Positions 33,525 to 42,088 of a stretch of 64,000 bases of DNA are shown here, in pieces. The translations under genes and the position numbers were made by a program. The DNA comes from Mycobacterium sp. OTB74. Its GTDB lineage: Bacteria > Actinomycetota > Actinomycetes > Mycobacteriales > Mycobacteriaceae. Each line of letters starts with the position of its first letter. Within the stretch, counting starts at the first letter, position 1. The notes under the pieces are model-generated. The model made no database searches. It saw nothing but the letters and a program-made list of their open reading frames with translations, and had not been told where the DNA came from. The stretch covers positions 94,695 through 158,694 of the forward strand of contig NZ_JARXVD010000014.1 in NCBI RefSeq assembly GCF_029892685.1, given 5' to 3'.

Positions 33525-35687
33525 TCACCACCAACCGGTGGCGGCCGCGATCTGCCGGCCGAGTTCACCGGCCATGGTGCGCATGTATGTGGCGGACAGG
33601 TGATGAGAGTCGTGGTACAGCAACACATTTCCCTCCACGGCTCGGCAGATGTCAGGACGGCACACCGCGTCACTCATGTCGAGCGGTTTCAACAATGGGA
33701 ACTGCGCGACGAAATCGAGGGTCGGGTTGTGGTCGGACAGTACCTCGGAACGACTGATACCGCACGACGTCGAATTGCCACCGCTGGCCAGACAGTCTGA
33801 CGGGAAGAAGGGCCTACCATCGCGCACCAGCCAAGGGGTGTCGCGCATCGCCAGGATCGGAATGTGAGCATCGGAAAGTCGTTGCCAGATACCGATATAG
33901 GTGCCTGGCATGACGTCGCCCGGCTTGATGTTCCACGGCCGGGTCGAGGTGGTGAAGACGAAATCGGGGTGGTCGGCGATCAGCTTCGGCATGACCAACT
34001 CGTTCCACTCATAGCATTTGGGGTACGGCCGGTTGTCGCCCATCACGAGCGGGTTGGGTTCGGTGGAGAGCGGACAGCCCATCTTCAGATAGGTGACGAC
34101 TTTGAAATGGCGACGCTTGCCCAGCAGATCCAGCGCGGTGACCCAGTGCTCGGCATGTGAACCGCCGGCCAGGGCAATGGTGCGCGTGGCATTCGGATCG
34201 CCGTAGGTGCAGTTGCGGATGGACAGGTCGTCGAAGTCGGCGATACAGCTGTCGGCGGTGGTAGCGGGAACGTCGTCCTTGGCTTCCAAGACGGTCGGGC
34301 GGAATGGCAGTACTGGCGCCTTGAGGTGCGGTTTGAGCAAGACTCGCGCACCGGGGTAGTCCTGCGGGGAGAGCGCGGCGAGTTCCTTGCCGTTGGCCCG
34401 CTCCATGGCCATGTGCTCACGCCAGGTGAACGCGGTGGCAGTCAGGGATACGCCCAGCAAAGTCACGATCGAGCCGAGCACGATGGTCGGTCGTTTCAGC
34501 CGCATCCGCAGCGGAATCTGTGGGGCCTCGGTCCGGTGTGCCGACGACTGTCCTGACCGTCGCCGCAGCGGGTTCTCGACGTAGTTGGTGGTGAGCCAGG
34601 CCAGCCCACCCGAGATCAGCAAGACGGCCGAGCCGTCTAGCAGCCCGGCGTGCGGTTGGCGGGTGTAGGCCAGCCAGAAGATGAGCAGCGGCCAGTGCCA
34701 CAGATATAGCGAATAGGACATGGCACCGAGCGACAGGAACGGGCCGTTGGCCAGCATCCGGTTGGGCGCGGGCAGTTCGCCCGTCCGGTTGGCGGCGCTG
34801 AGGATGAACAGCATGGTGGCACCCACCGGGACCAGCGCCCACGGACCGGGAAATTCGCGCACGCCGTCGATCAGGGCCCCGCACGACACGATCACCGCCA
34901 GGGAGCCGGCCGACACCGTCGTCCGCAGCCACATGGGCCATCGCACGTACGGCACCAGCGCGCCGACGAGAGCACCGAGCAGCAGCTCCCAGCCTCGGGC
35001 GAAGCTGTCGTAGTAGGCAGTCGCCTGGTCGGCCTGATGCGCGACGATCGCATAGCAGAACGACGCAACGGTCAGTGCGCTGAGCAGCACGATGTACGCG
35101 ATGCGCAGCCGCTCGCCGAGTCGGCGGCGCAGCAGGTAGGCAGAGCCGAACACCAGCGCCAGGAACCCGATATAGAACTGGCCCTGCACCGACATGGACC
35201 AGATATGTTGCAGCGGGCTGACGGCTTCGCCGGCCTTCAGATAGTTCGACGCGGTGTTGGCCAGTTCCCAGTTCTGGTAGTAGCCCAGGCTGGCCAGGCT
35301 CTGATCGGCGAAGGTTTCCCATCGGGTTATCGGCTGGATCGCTACTGTCAGCGCGCCGGCGCCGGCCAACACGACGACCAGCGCCGGCAGCAAGCGGCGC
35401 GCCAGCCGGCGCAGTTCGGGTCCGGGAGCCAGTGAGGCTTCCGGGGCCAGAGCGATGCGCAGCAGTTTGCCGCCGAAGAAGAAACCGGACAGTGCCAGGA
35501 AGACGTCGACACCACCGGACACCCGCCCGAACCAGACGTGGAAGACCGCGACCAAAGCGATCGCGACACCGCGCAGACCGTCCAGGTCATGTCGGTAGAA
35601 CCCGGACTTCTGGTCGCTTGCGGCGGCACGTGGTGCGGTGCCAGACGCAGGTAGCGACACCGGTCGGGGTGCGGCAAGTGTCGTCAT
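33525..35687 (-). CDS. Acyltransferase 3 family protein with SGNH domain (OafA/YrhL-like)
   Basis: A 720-aa membrane O-acyltransferase. Residues about 30-390 contain about ten membrane helices of the acyltransferase-3 fold, opening with the family motif HDLDGLRGVAIALVAVFHVW (catalytic His region). The C-terminal third is an extracytoplasmic SGNH hydrolase-like domain with IALAGGSHAEHWV (GxS block) and LYHDSHHLSATYM (Asp-x2-His block). It probably acetylates an envelope glycan. It is first in the run acyltransferase-treX-treY-treZ, as in M. tuberculosis (Rv1565c). Whether its substrate is linked to trehalose is unknown. Confidence 0.9.
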   Translation of the reverse strand: MTTLAAPRPVSLPASGTAPRAAASDQKSGFYRHDLDGLRGVAIALVAVFHVWFGRVSGGVDVFLALSGFFFGGKLLRIALAPEASLAPGPELRRLARRLLPALVVVLAGAGALTVAIQPITRWETFADQSLASLGYYQNWELANTASNYLKAGEAVSPLQHIWSMSVQGQFYIGFLALVFGSAYLLRRRLGERLRIAYIVLLSALTVASFCYAIVAHQADQATAYYDSFARGWELLLGALVGALVPYVRWPMWLRTTVSAGSLAVIVSCGALIDGVREFPGPWALVPVGATMLFILSAANRTGELPAPNRMLANGPFLSLGAMSYSLYLWHWPLLIFWLAYTRQPHAGLLDGSAVLLISGGLAWLTTNYVENPLRRRSGQSSAHRTEAPQIPLRMRLKRPTIVLGSIVTLLGVSLTATAFTWREHMAMERANGKELAALSPQDYPGARVLLKPHLKAPVLPFRPTVLEAKDDVPATTADSCIADFDDLSIRNCTYGDPNATRTIALAGGSHAEHWVTALDLLGKRRHFKVVTYLKMGCPLSTEPNPLVMGDNRPYPKCYEWNELVMPKLIADHPDFVFTTSTRPWNIKPGDVMPGTYIGIWQRLSDAHIPILAMRDTPWLVRDGRPFFPSDCLASGGNSTSCGISRSEVLSDHNPTLDFVAQFPLLKPLDMSDAVCRPDICRAVEGNVLLYHDSHHLSATYMRTMAGELGRQIAAATGWW

Positions 35688-35727
35688 GGTCGAAAATCAA
35701 TCTACCCAAGATCCAGGCCGCGTTCAT

Positions 35728-35744
35728 GTAACCACTGTGGTTAC
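35728..35744. promoter_or_regulatory. 17-base perfect palindrome between acyltransferase gene and bioA
   Basis: GTAACCAC-T-GTGGTTAC is a perfect 8+1+8 dyad in the 114-base divergent gap. It does not resemble the BioQ box seen at bioF. Probably an operator for a dimeric regulator of the tre unit, bioA or both. Confidence 0.6.
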
Positions 35745-35801
35745 GCGGTAGCTGGACGGGCGGCTGCGGCTCTGTCGAACGGGCGATTACGCTCGATTCC
35801 C

Positions 35802-37103
35802 GTGCCAGAAATGACCCCGTCGGAGATCACCGCGATCGATACCGCCCACATTTGGCACCCGTACAGCACCATCGGCGCCGAGGCCCTGGAACCAGTGGTC
35901 GCAACCGAGGCGCACGGCACCATGTTGACGTTGGTTCATCAGGGTCGACCTGTTCAGGTCATCGATGCGATGAGTTCCTGGTGGACGGCGGTGCACGGGC
36001 ATGGTCACCCGGTACTGGACGCCGCCATTACCCGGCAGCTTGCCACCATGAATCACGTCATGTTCGGCGGACTGACCCACGAGCCGGCGGCCCGGCTGGC
36101 CCAGCTGCTGGTGCAGATCACTCCGGCGGGTTTGGACACCGTGTTCTTCTCCGATTCCGGGTCGGTGGCGGTCGAGGTCGCGGTGAAGATGGCCCTGCAA
36201 TATCAGCGCAGTTTGGGCCGACCCGAAAAGCACAAGTTGATGACTTGGCGTGGCGGATATCACGGAGACACCTTTACTCCGATGAGCGTGTGCGACCCCG
36301 AAGGCGGCATGCACTCGATCTGGACCGATGTCCTGATGCCGCAGATCTTCGCGCCACAGGTGCCCTCTGCATATGACACCGACTACGTCGCTGCGTTCGA
36401 GGCCCAGCTGGCCGACCACGCTGCGGAACTGGCGGCGGTGATCGTCGAACCGGTGGTGCAGGGCGCCGGCGGCATGCGGTTCCACGATCCGCGCTACCTG
36501 GCCGATCTGCGGGACATCTGCAGCAGGCACGGCGTGTTGCTGATCTTCGATGAGATCGCGACCGGATTCGGCCGCACCGGCGAGTTGTTCGCAGCTGACC
36601 ACGCCGGCGTCAGCCCGGACATCATGTGCGTCGGCAAAGCGCTTACCGGTGGCTATGTGACGCTGGCCGCGACGCTATGTACCGGCGAGATCGCCCGGAC
36701 AATCAGCTCGGGCGAGCCGGGGGCGTTGATGCACGGCCCGACTTTCATGGCCAATGCACTGGCCTGCGCGGTGTCCGTGGCGGCAGTGGAGCTTTTGCTG
36801 AGCCAGGACTGGAAGGCTGCGGTTGCGGCCATCTCGGATGGCTTGCGCCGCGGGCTGGCTCCGGCAGCGGAGTTGCCCCAGGTGGCCGACGTGCGAGTGT
36901 TGGGTGCCATCGGCGTCGTCGAGATGCGTGAGCCCCTAGGCGAGGCGGGCATGGCCGTCGCAACCGCCACTGCGATCGAGCACGGGCTGTGGCTGCGGCC
37001 ATTCCGGAACCTGGTTTACGTGATGCCGCCGTTCATCTGTACGCCCGAGGAGGTCGACTGCATCACCTCGGGCGTGGTCGCTGTTGCCCGTGCGTTAACC
37101 TGA
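35802..37103 (+). CDS. bioA: Adenosylmethionine-8-amino-7-oxononanoate aminotransferase
   Basis: A 433-aa class III PLP aminotransferase that makes 7,8-diaminopelargonate using S-adenosylmethionine as amino donor. The PLP lysine is in MCVGKALTGGYVTLAATL and the cofactor Asp in LIFDEIATGFGRTGELF. SSWWTAVHGHGHP near the N terminus holds the substrate-gate Trp-Trp pair typical of BioA. GTG 35802 and ATG 35811 are both possible starts. Its TGA stop is the first part of the BioQ box that controls bioF, so the operator overlaps the gene. Confidence 0.96.
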   Translation: MPEMTPSEITAIDTAHIWHPYSTIGAEALEPVVATEAHGTMLTLVHQGRPVQVIDAMSSWWTAVHGHGHPVLDAAITRQLATMNHVMFGGLTHEPAARLAQLLVQITPAGLDTVFFSDSGSVAVEVAVKMALQYQRSLGRPEKHKLMTWRGGYHGDTFTPMSVCDPEGGMHSIWTDVLMPQIFAPQVPSAYDTDYVAAFEAQLADHAAELAAVIVEPVVQGAGGMRFHDPRYLADLRDICSRHGVLLIFDEIATGFGRTGELFAADHAGVSPDIMCVGKALTGGYVTLAATLCTGEIARTISSGEPGALMHGPTFMANALACAVSVAAVELLLSQDWKAAVAAISDGLRRGLAPAAELPQVADVRVLGAIGVVEMREPLGEAGMAVATATAIEHGLWLRPFRNLVYVMPPFICTPEEVDCITSGVVAVARALT

Positions 37104-37113
37104 ACACCGTTCA
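37101..37113 (+). promoter_or_regulatory. BioQ operator before bioF
   Basis: TGAACACCGTTCA fits exactly the TGAAC-N3-GTTCA palindrome described for BioQ in M. smegmatis. It overlaps the bioA stop codon and lies 31 bases before the bioF start. Confidence 0.85.
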
Positions 37114-37143
37114 AGTGCAGTGTTGACCAGTCAGGAGCACCCG

Positions 37144-38286
37144 ATGACGGATCGATCGCCGTTGGCCTGGTTGGGTGATGTCGAGCGGCAGCGGCGGGCG
37201 GCGGGCCTGCGGCGGAGCCTGCGGGTGCGGCCGGCGGTCGGCACCGAACTCGATCTGGCATCCAATGACTACCTGGGGTTGTCGCAGCACCCGGATGTTC
37301 TCGAAGGTGGCATCGCGGCACTGCGTACCTGGGGTGCAGGCTCAGGCGGTTCGCGACTGGTGACCGGTAACACCGAGCTGCATGAGGCCTTCGAGGCGGA
37401 ACTCGCCGAGTTCATGGGCGCCGAGTCGGCTCTGGTGTTCTCCTCTGGCTACACCGCCAATATCGGTGCGGTGGTTGGTCTTTCGGGTCCGGGCTCGCTG
37501 GTGGTGTCCGATGCGTACAGCCACGCCTCGTTGGTCGATGCCTGCCGGTTGTCCCGCGCGCGGGTGGTGGTGACGCCGCACAACGATGCCGCGGCCGTCG
37601 AGACGGCGCTGGTGAGCCGGTCCGAGGAACGTGCTGTGGTGATCACCGATTCGGTGTTCTCCACCGACGGCGCGATGGCGCCGCTGCGCGATCTGCACGA
37701 GGTGTGTCGCCGGCACGGCGCGCTGCTGATCGTCGATGAGGCGCACGGCCTGGGAGTGCGGGGCGATGGTGGGCGCGGTCTGGTCCACGAGGTCGGCCTG
37801 GCCGGCGCCTCCGATGTGGTGGTGACGACGACGTTGTCGAAGTCGCTGGGCAGTCAGGGCGGCGTGGTGCTGGGACCCGCCCCGGTCCGGGCGCACCTGA
37901 TTGACGCGGCTCGCACGTTCATTTTCGACACCGGTCTGGCGCCGGCGTCCGTCGGCGCAGCGTCTGCGGCGCTGCGAGTGCTGATCGCCGAGCCCTGGCG
38001 GGCTCAGGCTGTGCTGTCGCATGCGGCGGCGCTGGCCGAGTTCGGTGGAGTCGACGCGGTGCCGGACTCCGCCGTGGTTTCGGTGATCCTCGGCGAGCCG
38101 GAAGTAGCCTTGGCTGCTGCGGCTGCCTGTCTGGAGCGTGGCGTGCGGGTCGGTTGTTTCCGGCCGCCGACGGTGCCTGCCGGAACGTCGCGGCTGCGGC
38201 TGACCGCGCGCGCGTCGCTGGATGACACCGAGCTGGATTTGGCCCGCAAGGTGCTCGGTGAGGTGCTGGCGCTGGTGCGCTCGTGA
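37144..38286 (+). CDS. bioF: 8-amino-7-oxononanoate synthase
   Basis: A 380-aa PLP enzyme that condenses pimeloyl thioester with alanine, releasing CO2. The PLP lysine is in TTTLSKSLGSQGGVV and the cofactor Asp-x-x-His in IVDEAHGLGVRGDG. The early ASNDYLGLSQHP block is diagnostic of the alpha-oxoamine synthases. ATG 37144 is fixed by AGGAG six bases upstream. It is first in bioF-bioD-(2H protein) under a BioQ box. The stop overlaps the bioD start by four bases. Confidence 0.95.
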   Translation: MTDRSPLAWLGDVERQRRAAGLRRSLRVRPAVGTELDLASNDYLGLSQHPDVLEGGIAALRTWGAGSGGSRLVTGNTELHEAFEAELAEFMGAESALVFSSGYTANIGAVVGLSGPGSLVVSDAYSHASLVDACRLSRARVVVTPHNDAAAVETALVSRSEERAVVITDSVFSTDGAMAPLRDLHEVCRRHGALLIVDEAHGLGVRGDGGRGLVHEVGLAGASDVVVTTTLSKSLGSQGGVVLGPAPVRAHLIDAARTFIFDTGLAPASVGAASAALRVLIAEPWRAQAVLSHAAALAEFGGVDAVPDSAVVSVILGEPEVALAAAAACLERGVRVGCFRPPTVPAGTSRLRLTARASLDDTELDLARKVLGEVLALVRS

Positions 38287-38975
38287 CGGTGTTGTTGATC
38301 ACCGGTACCGATACCGGTGTCGGCAAGACCATCGCCACTGCGGCATTGGCCTGCCATGCCCGGCTGGCCGGGCTCGACATCGCAGTGTGCAAGCCGGTGC
38401 AGACCGGTTTTTCGCCTGCTGACGGCACTGGTGACGACGACCTCGCCGAGGTCGGTCGACTGTCGGGAGTGAGCGAGCTGGTGCCGGGGTGGCGGTACCC
38501 CGAGCCGTTGGCACCGGTGGCGGCCGCCGAGTTAGCCGGCATGGAGCTGCCCTCGCGTGCAGAGCTTTTGACGTTGATCCAGTCCTGTGATCGGCCGGGA
38601 CGGCTGACTTTGGTGGAAGGCGCCGGCGGGCTGCTTGTCGCTTTGGGTGCCGCCGGTGTGACGCTGCGCGACCTGGCCGTCGAGCTCGGTGCCGGTGTCC
38701 TGGTGGTGGTTTCGCCGGGCCTGGGCACCCTCAATCACACCGGCCTGACGGTGGAATCGCTTGCTGTGCATGGCATTGCCTGTTCCGGTCTGGTGATCGG
38801 CACGTGGCCCTCCGATCCTGGTCCGGTCGAGCTCTCCAATCGTGATGAGTTGGACCGCATCTCGCCGGTGCGGGCGGTGTTGCCCGTGGGAGCAGGGGCG
38901 TTGTCAGCGCCGGAGTTTGCCTCGGTGAGTGCGGATTGCTTTGATCCGCAATGGGTTTCGCGTCTGGTCAGCTGA
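38283..38975 (+). CDS. bioD: Dethiobiotin synthetase
   Basis: A 230-aa ATP-dependent carboxylase that closes the ureido ring of dethiobiotin. The P-loop is at the N terminus (LITGTDTGVGKTIATAALA). The substrate Lys is in VCKPVQTGFSP, the metal Asp in DDDLAEVG and the Glu in LVEGAGGLLVALG. GTG 38283 overlaps bioF by four bases. Product goes to BioB. Confidence 0.95.
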   Translation: MTVLLITGTDTGVGKTIATAALACHARLAGLDIAVCKPVQTGFSPADGTGDDDLAEVGRLSGVSELVPGWRYPEPLAPVAAAELAGMELPSRAELLTLIQSCDRPGRLTLVEGAGGLLVALGAAGVTLRDLAVELGAGVLVVVSPGLGTLNHTGLTVESLAVHGIACSGLVIGTWPSDPGPVELSNRDELDRISPVRAVLPVGAGALSAPEFASVSADCFDPQWVSRLVS

Positions 38976-38976
38976 C

Positions 38977-39498
38977 ATGGTGCATTCGGTGGAGTTGTTG
39001 TTCGACCTCGACACCGAGGCGATTATCCGGCGGGCCTGGAACGAATTGCGTGCGGCAGGCCTGCGGGCGCAGCCGCCGGGTGCTCGGCCGCATGTGACGT
39101 TAGTAGTGGCTTCCGGCATGGATGACGCTGTGGTCCAGTCGCTTACGTCGTTGTTGCCATTGTTCCCGCTGCGCTGCGTGGTTGGTCCGGCACTGGTGTT
39201 CGGCCGCGCCGCGGCGGTGCTCACCCGATTGATCGTGCCCAGCGCGCAACTACTGGACCTGCATGCGCTGGCCTGTCGGGTCAGCGCCGATCACCTGCAT
39301 TCGAGCCCGATGCCGCACAGCGAGCCAGGGGACTGGACCCCTCATGTGACGTTGGCCCGGCGGATACCGGCCGATGGTCTTGTGTCGGCGCTGCAGGTTG
39401 CCGGCCATCCGGCGGAAATCAAGGGTTCTTTTGTGGGGCTGCGGCATTGGGACGGTAATACCCGCACCGAGCGCATCGTCAGTGCGTTCGACGGCTGA
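38977..39498 (+). CDS. 2H phosphoesterase superfamily protein (2'-5' RNA ligase-like)
   Basis: A 173-aa protein with two His-x-Thr motifs, PHVTLVVA near residue 45 and PHVTLARR near residue 125, in a duplicated fold, the mark of the 2H phosphoesterases. It could act on cyclic phosphates or 2'-5' bonds; substrate unknown. ATG 38977 follows the bioD stop by one base, so it belongs to the bioF-bioD unit. The same place is held by Rv1571 in M. tuberculosis. Its last 20 bases overlap the convergent bioQ gene. Confidence 0.85.
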   Translation: MVHSVELLFDLDTEAIIRRAWNELRAAGLRAQPPGARPHVTLVVASGMDDAVVQSLTSLLPLFPLRCVVGPALVFGRAAAVLTRLIVPSAQLLDLHALACRVSADHLHSSPMPHSEPGDWTPHVTLARRIPADGLVSALQVAGHPAEIKGSFVGLRHWDGNTRTERIVSAFDG

Positions 39499-40087
39499 TC
39501 TCTCCGTCGTGCGTCACACCGTGCGCAGCCAGCCCGCCGATGAGCAGGCCCAGGCCGAAAGCGAAACGGTCACTGGAATTTTCGGTCCACACCGCGTCGC
39601 TGTCGGTCAGTTTGGCCCCGGCGGCGTCCCATTGCATCCGGGACTGTTCGTCGGCCGTGAAGCCCAGCACGTAGTAGACGATGGTGCGGGCAGCCAGTTC
39701 GGCGTCATCCGCGCTCAGGCCGGAATCTGCGGCGGCGGCGGCCAGAATGTCGAGGACGCGGGCCAGCTCGGCTGATTTTCCGGCCGAGAAACTGGCCGAC
39801 ACCAACTCTGCTCCGTCGGTAGTCGACAGCAGCGCGTTGCGCAGTGCGCCACACACGTCCTTGACGCGGTCCGGCCATCCACCGGTGGAAATATCGGTGC
39901 CCGCCGGGGCCAGCAGGCGGTCGGCGACCGCCCCCAGAAGCTCCTGCTTATCGGCAAAATGCCAGTACAGCGCGCCCGGGCTCACGTTGAGTTCACGAGC
40001 CAACCGGCGCATGGTCAGGTCGGCGATCCCGTAGTTGTCGAGGATCTCGGCGGCTTTGGCGACCACGTCGCTTCGGTGCAGTTGCAC
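39479..40087 (-). CDS. bioQ: TetR-family biotin repressor BioQ
   Basis: A 202-aa TetR regulator. The N-terminal helix-turn-helix reads IADLTMRRLARELNVSPGALYWHFADKQELL and a helical ligand domain follows. It is divergent from bioB and lies beside two BioQ-type boxes, as in M. smegmatis, where BioQ represses bioFD and bioQ/bioB. The GTG at 40087 is preceded by TAGGAT (40099-40094) six bases upstream, so the message is probably leaderless, and the box at 40098-40110 touches this -10 element, giving self-repression. Assignment by context and operator rather than by remembered sequence. Confidence 0.88.
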   Translation of the reverse strand: MQLHRSDVVAKAAEILDNYGIADLTMRRLARELNVSPGALYWHFADKQELLGAVADRLLAPAGTDISTGGWPDRVKDVCGALRNALLSTTDGAELVSASFSAGKSAELARVLDILAAAAADSGLSADDAELAARTIVYYVLGFTADEQSRMQWDAAGAKLTDSDAVWTENSSDRFAFGLGLLIGGLAAHGVTHDGEISRRTH

Positions 40088-40097
40088 GTCTGTATCC

Positions 40098-40110
40098 TAA
40101 ACACCGTTCA
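40098..40110. promoter_or_regulatory. BioQ operator between bioQ and bioB
   Basis: TAAACACCGTTCA differs from the bioF box by one base in the left half. It abuts the bioQ -10 element and lies 25 bases before bioB. Confidence 0.8.
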
Positions 40111-40135
40111 AGTTTGGATTTCAGGAGGATCTTCG

Positions 40136-41143
40136 GTGACGCAGGCCGCTACTGATGTGCTGGGTATTGCCCGCGAACAGGTTTTGGAGCGAGGCGAAGG
40201 CCTGACCCAGGAGCAGGTGCTGGAGGTTCTGCAGCTGCCCGACGATCGCCTGGAAGACCTGCTGGCCCTCGCGCACGACGTGCGGATGAAGTGGTGCGGT
40301 CCCGAGGTCGAGGTCGAGGGCATCATCAGCCTCAAGACCGGCGGCTGCCCTGAGGACTGCCACTTCTGTTCGCAGTCCGGCCTGTTCGCCTCTCCGGTGC
40401 GCAGCGCGTGGCTGGACATCCCGAGCCTGGTCGAGGCCGCCAAGCAGACCGCCAAGACCGGCGCTACCGAGTTCTGCATTGTGGCCGCCGTGCGTGGACC
40501 CGACGAGCGGCTGCTCGCGCAGGTCGCAGCCGGCATCGAAGCCATCCGCAACGAGGTCGACATCCAGATCGCGTGCTCGCTGGGCATGCTCGATCAGGAG
40601 CAGGTGGACCGGCTCAAGGCCATGGGTGTGCACCGCTACAACCACAACCTCGAGACCTCCAAGTCCTACTTCCCGAACGTCGTCACCACCCACACCTGGG
40701 AAGAGCGCTGGAGCACCCTCGAGATGGTCCGCGAGGCTGGCATGGAGGTCTGCTGCGGCGGCATCCTGGGCATGGGCGAGACGCTGGAGCAGCGCGCCGA
40801 GTTCGCCGCCAACCTGGCCGAGCTGAACCCGCACGAGGTACCGCTGAACTTCCTGAACCCACGCCCGGGCACCCCGTTCGGGGATCTTGAGGTGCTGCCG
40901 GCCGCCGACGCGCTGCGTGCCGTCGCCGCGTTCCGGCTGGCTATGCCGCGCACCATGCTGCGGTTCGCCGGTGGTCGCGAGATCACCCTGGGCGACCTGG
41001 GCGCCAAGCAGGGCATCTTGGGCGGCATCAACGCCGTCATCGTCGGCAACTACCTGACCACGCTGGGTCGCCCGGCTGAGTCTGACCTGGAATTGCTCGA
41101 CGATCTGCAGATGCCGATCAAGGCCCTCAACGCCACCCTGTAG
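40136..41143 (+). CDS. bioB: Biotin synthase
   Basis: A 335-aa radical-SAM enzyme that inserts sulfur into dethiobiotin. The radical-SAM cysteines are in GGCPEDCHFCSQSG. Further family blocks are IACSLGMLDQEQVDRL, HNLETSKSYFPNVVTTHT (conserved Asn/Asp side) and FLNPRPGTPF. GTG 40136 has AGGAGG seven bases upstream. The next gene six to nine bases on encodes BsaP, the auxiliary protein needed by mycobacterial BioB. Confidence 0.96.
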   Translation: MTQAATDVLGIAREQVLERGEGLTQEQVLEVLQLPDDRLEDLLALAHDVRMKWCGPEVEVEGIISLKTGGCPEDCHFCSQSGLFASPVRSAWLDIPSLVEAAKQTAKTGATEFCIVAAVRGPDERLLAQVAAGIEAIRNEVDIQIACSLGMLDQEQVDRLKAMGVHRYNHNLETSKSYFPNVVTTHTWEERWSTLEMVREAGMEVCCGGILGMGETLEQRAEFAANLAELNPHEVPLNFLNPRPGTPFGDLEVLPAADALRAVAAFRLAMPRTMLRFAGGREITLGDLGAKQGILGGINAVIVGNYLTTLGRPAESDLELLDDLQMPIKALNATL

Positions 41144-41152
41144 AAAACAGTG

Positions 41153-41392
41153 ATGACTAGCGAGTTGCCCGCACCGGTCAGTGCCGGCAAGTTCAACGTC
41201 TACACCGGGGTCGCGGCCGACGCGGCCAACGGTGCCGTTGTGCCCACAACGGCTCAGCTTGGGCTGGAAGCCCCCCGGTTCTGCGCCGAGTGCGGCCGCC
41301 GGATGGTGGTCCAGGTGCGCCCCGATGGCTGGTGGGCCAAGTGCTCGCGGCATGGAGTGGTCGACGCCAAGGACCTGGACCCGCGGCGGTGA
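41153..41392 (+). CDS. bsaP: Biotin synthase auxiliary protein
   Basis: A 79-aa protein right after bioB, matching the position and length of M. tuberculosis Rv1590. Members of this family were recently described as BsaP, required for mycobacterial biotin synthase to convert dethiobiotin to biotin. The conserved part is a small iron-sulfur/zinc-like motif, PRFCAECGRRMVV followed by WWAKCSRHG (C-x2-C ... C). GTG 41150 directly before ATG 41153 is an alternative start. Cotranscription with bioB is nearly certain from the nine-base gap. Confidence 0.88.
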   Translation: MTSELPAPVSAGKFNVYTGVAADAANGAVVPTTAQLGLEAPRFCAECGRRMVVQVRPDGWWAKCSRHGVVDAKDLDPRR

Positions 41393-41422
41393 TGCGCGCT
41401 GAGCGTAGAGCAGACTGCACTG

Positions 41423-42076
41423 ATGAGCACGTCGTCTCCTGAACCCCCCAAGCTTTCGCATGCTGCGGCAGCGGTGCGGGTTGTCTGCGGTCTGGTCCTG
41501 ACCGGCGCGGTCGGCGGCGTGCTGTGGGCCTGGCTTGCGCCGCCGGTGCACACGCTGGTCGCGTTGACCAAGAAGGGTCAGCGGATTCACGGCTACTTCG
41601 GCGATGAGGCGGACCGGGTTTTCCTGGGCGCTGCGTTGGCGGTCGGTTTTCTCTCGGTAATCGCCGTGGTCGGTGCTGTTCTGGTCTGGCAGTGGCGGGC
41701 GCATCGTGGTCCGTTGATGGTCGCCGCGCTCACGATCGGCGGGATCGGGGCTGCTGGAGCGCTGGCGGGAGTCGGTGCGGCCCTGGCACATTGGCGCTAC
41801 GGCGCGGTCAACATCGATGCGGTGCCGGTGACGCACGAACATCGGGTGGCGTACTTGGTAGAGGCTCCGCCGGTGTTGTTCGGACATTCGCCGGCTTTGG
41901 TCGCGGTCACGCTGATGTTCCCGGCGGGGTTGGCCACTCTGCTGTACGCGATGTGCGCGTTGGCAACCAAGCGTGATGATCTAGACGCCTGGCCGCCGGT
42001 GGAGCATGTGCGGCCCGAGGTGGTTGCTCCTGGTGTCGATGCTGTCGATACCGGTGTGCGCTCCGCCGATCAATAA
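41423..42076 (+). CDS. DUF2567-type membrane protein (Rv1591 position)
   Basis: A 217-aa inner-membrane protein with four helices (about residues 15-38, 72-95, 105-128 and 158-182, e.g. VVCGLVLTGAVGGVLWAWL and GGIGAAGALAGVGAALAH). A polar C-terminal tail of about 35 residues ends in acidic residues. Function unknown. It follows bsaP by 30 bases as in M. tuberculosis. It is convergent with the lipase gene across 12 bases. Confidence 0.85.
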   Translation: MSTSSPEPPKLSHAAAAVRVVCGLVLTGAVGGVLWAWLAPPVHTLVALTKKGQRIHGYFGDEADRVFLGAALAVGFLSVIAVVGAVLVWQWRAHRGPLMVAALTIGGIGAAGALAGVGAALAHWRYGAVNIDAVPVTHEHRVAYLVEAPPVLFGHSPALVAVTLMFPAGLATLLYAMCALATKRDDLDAWPPVEHVRPEVVAPGVDAVDTGVRSADQ

Positions 42077-42088
42077 CGCCGAGTGGTT

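Noticed and set aside
40121..41887. Long minus-strand frame across bioB and bsaP (about 588 codons)
   Set aside because: Shadow of bioB, bsaP and the membrane gene; all three have good motifs and ribosome sites on the plus strand.
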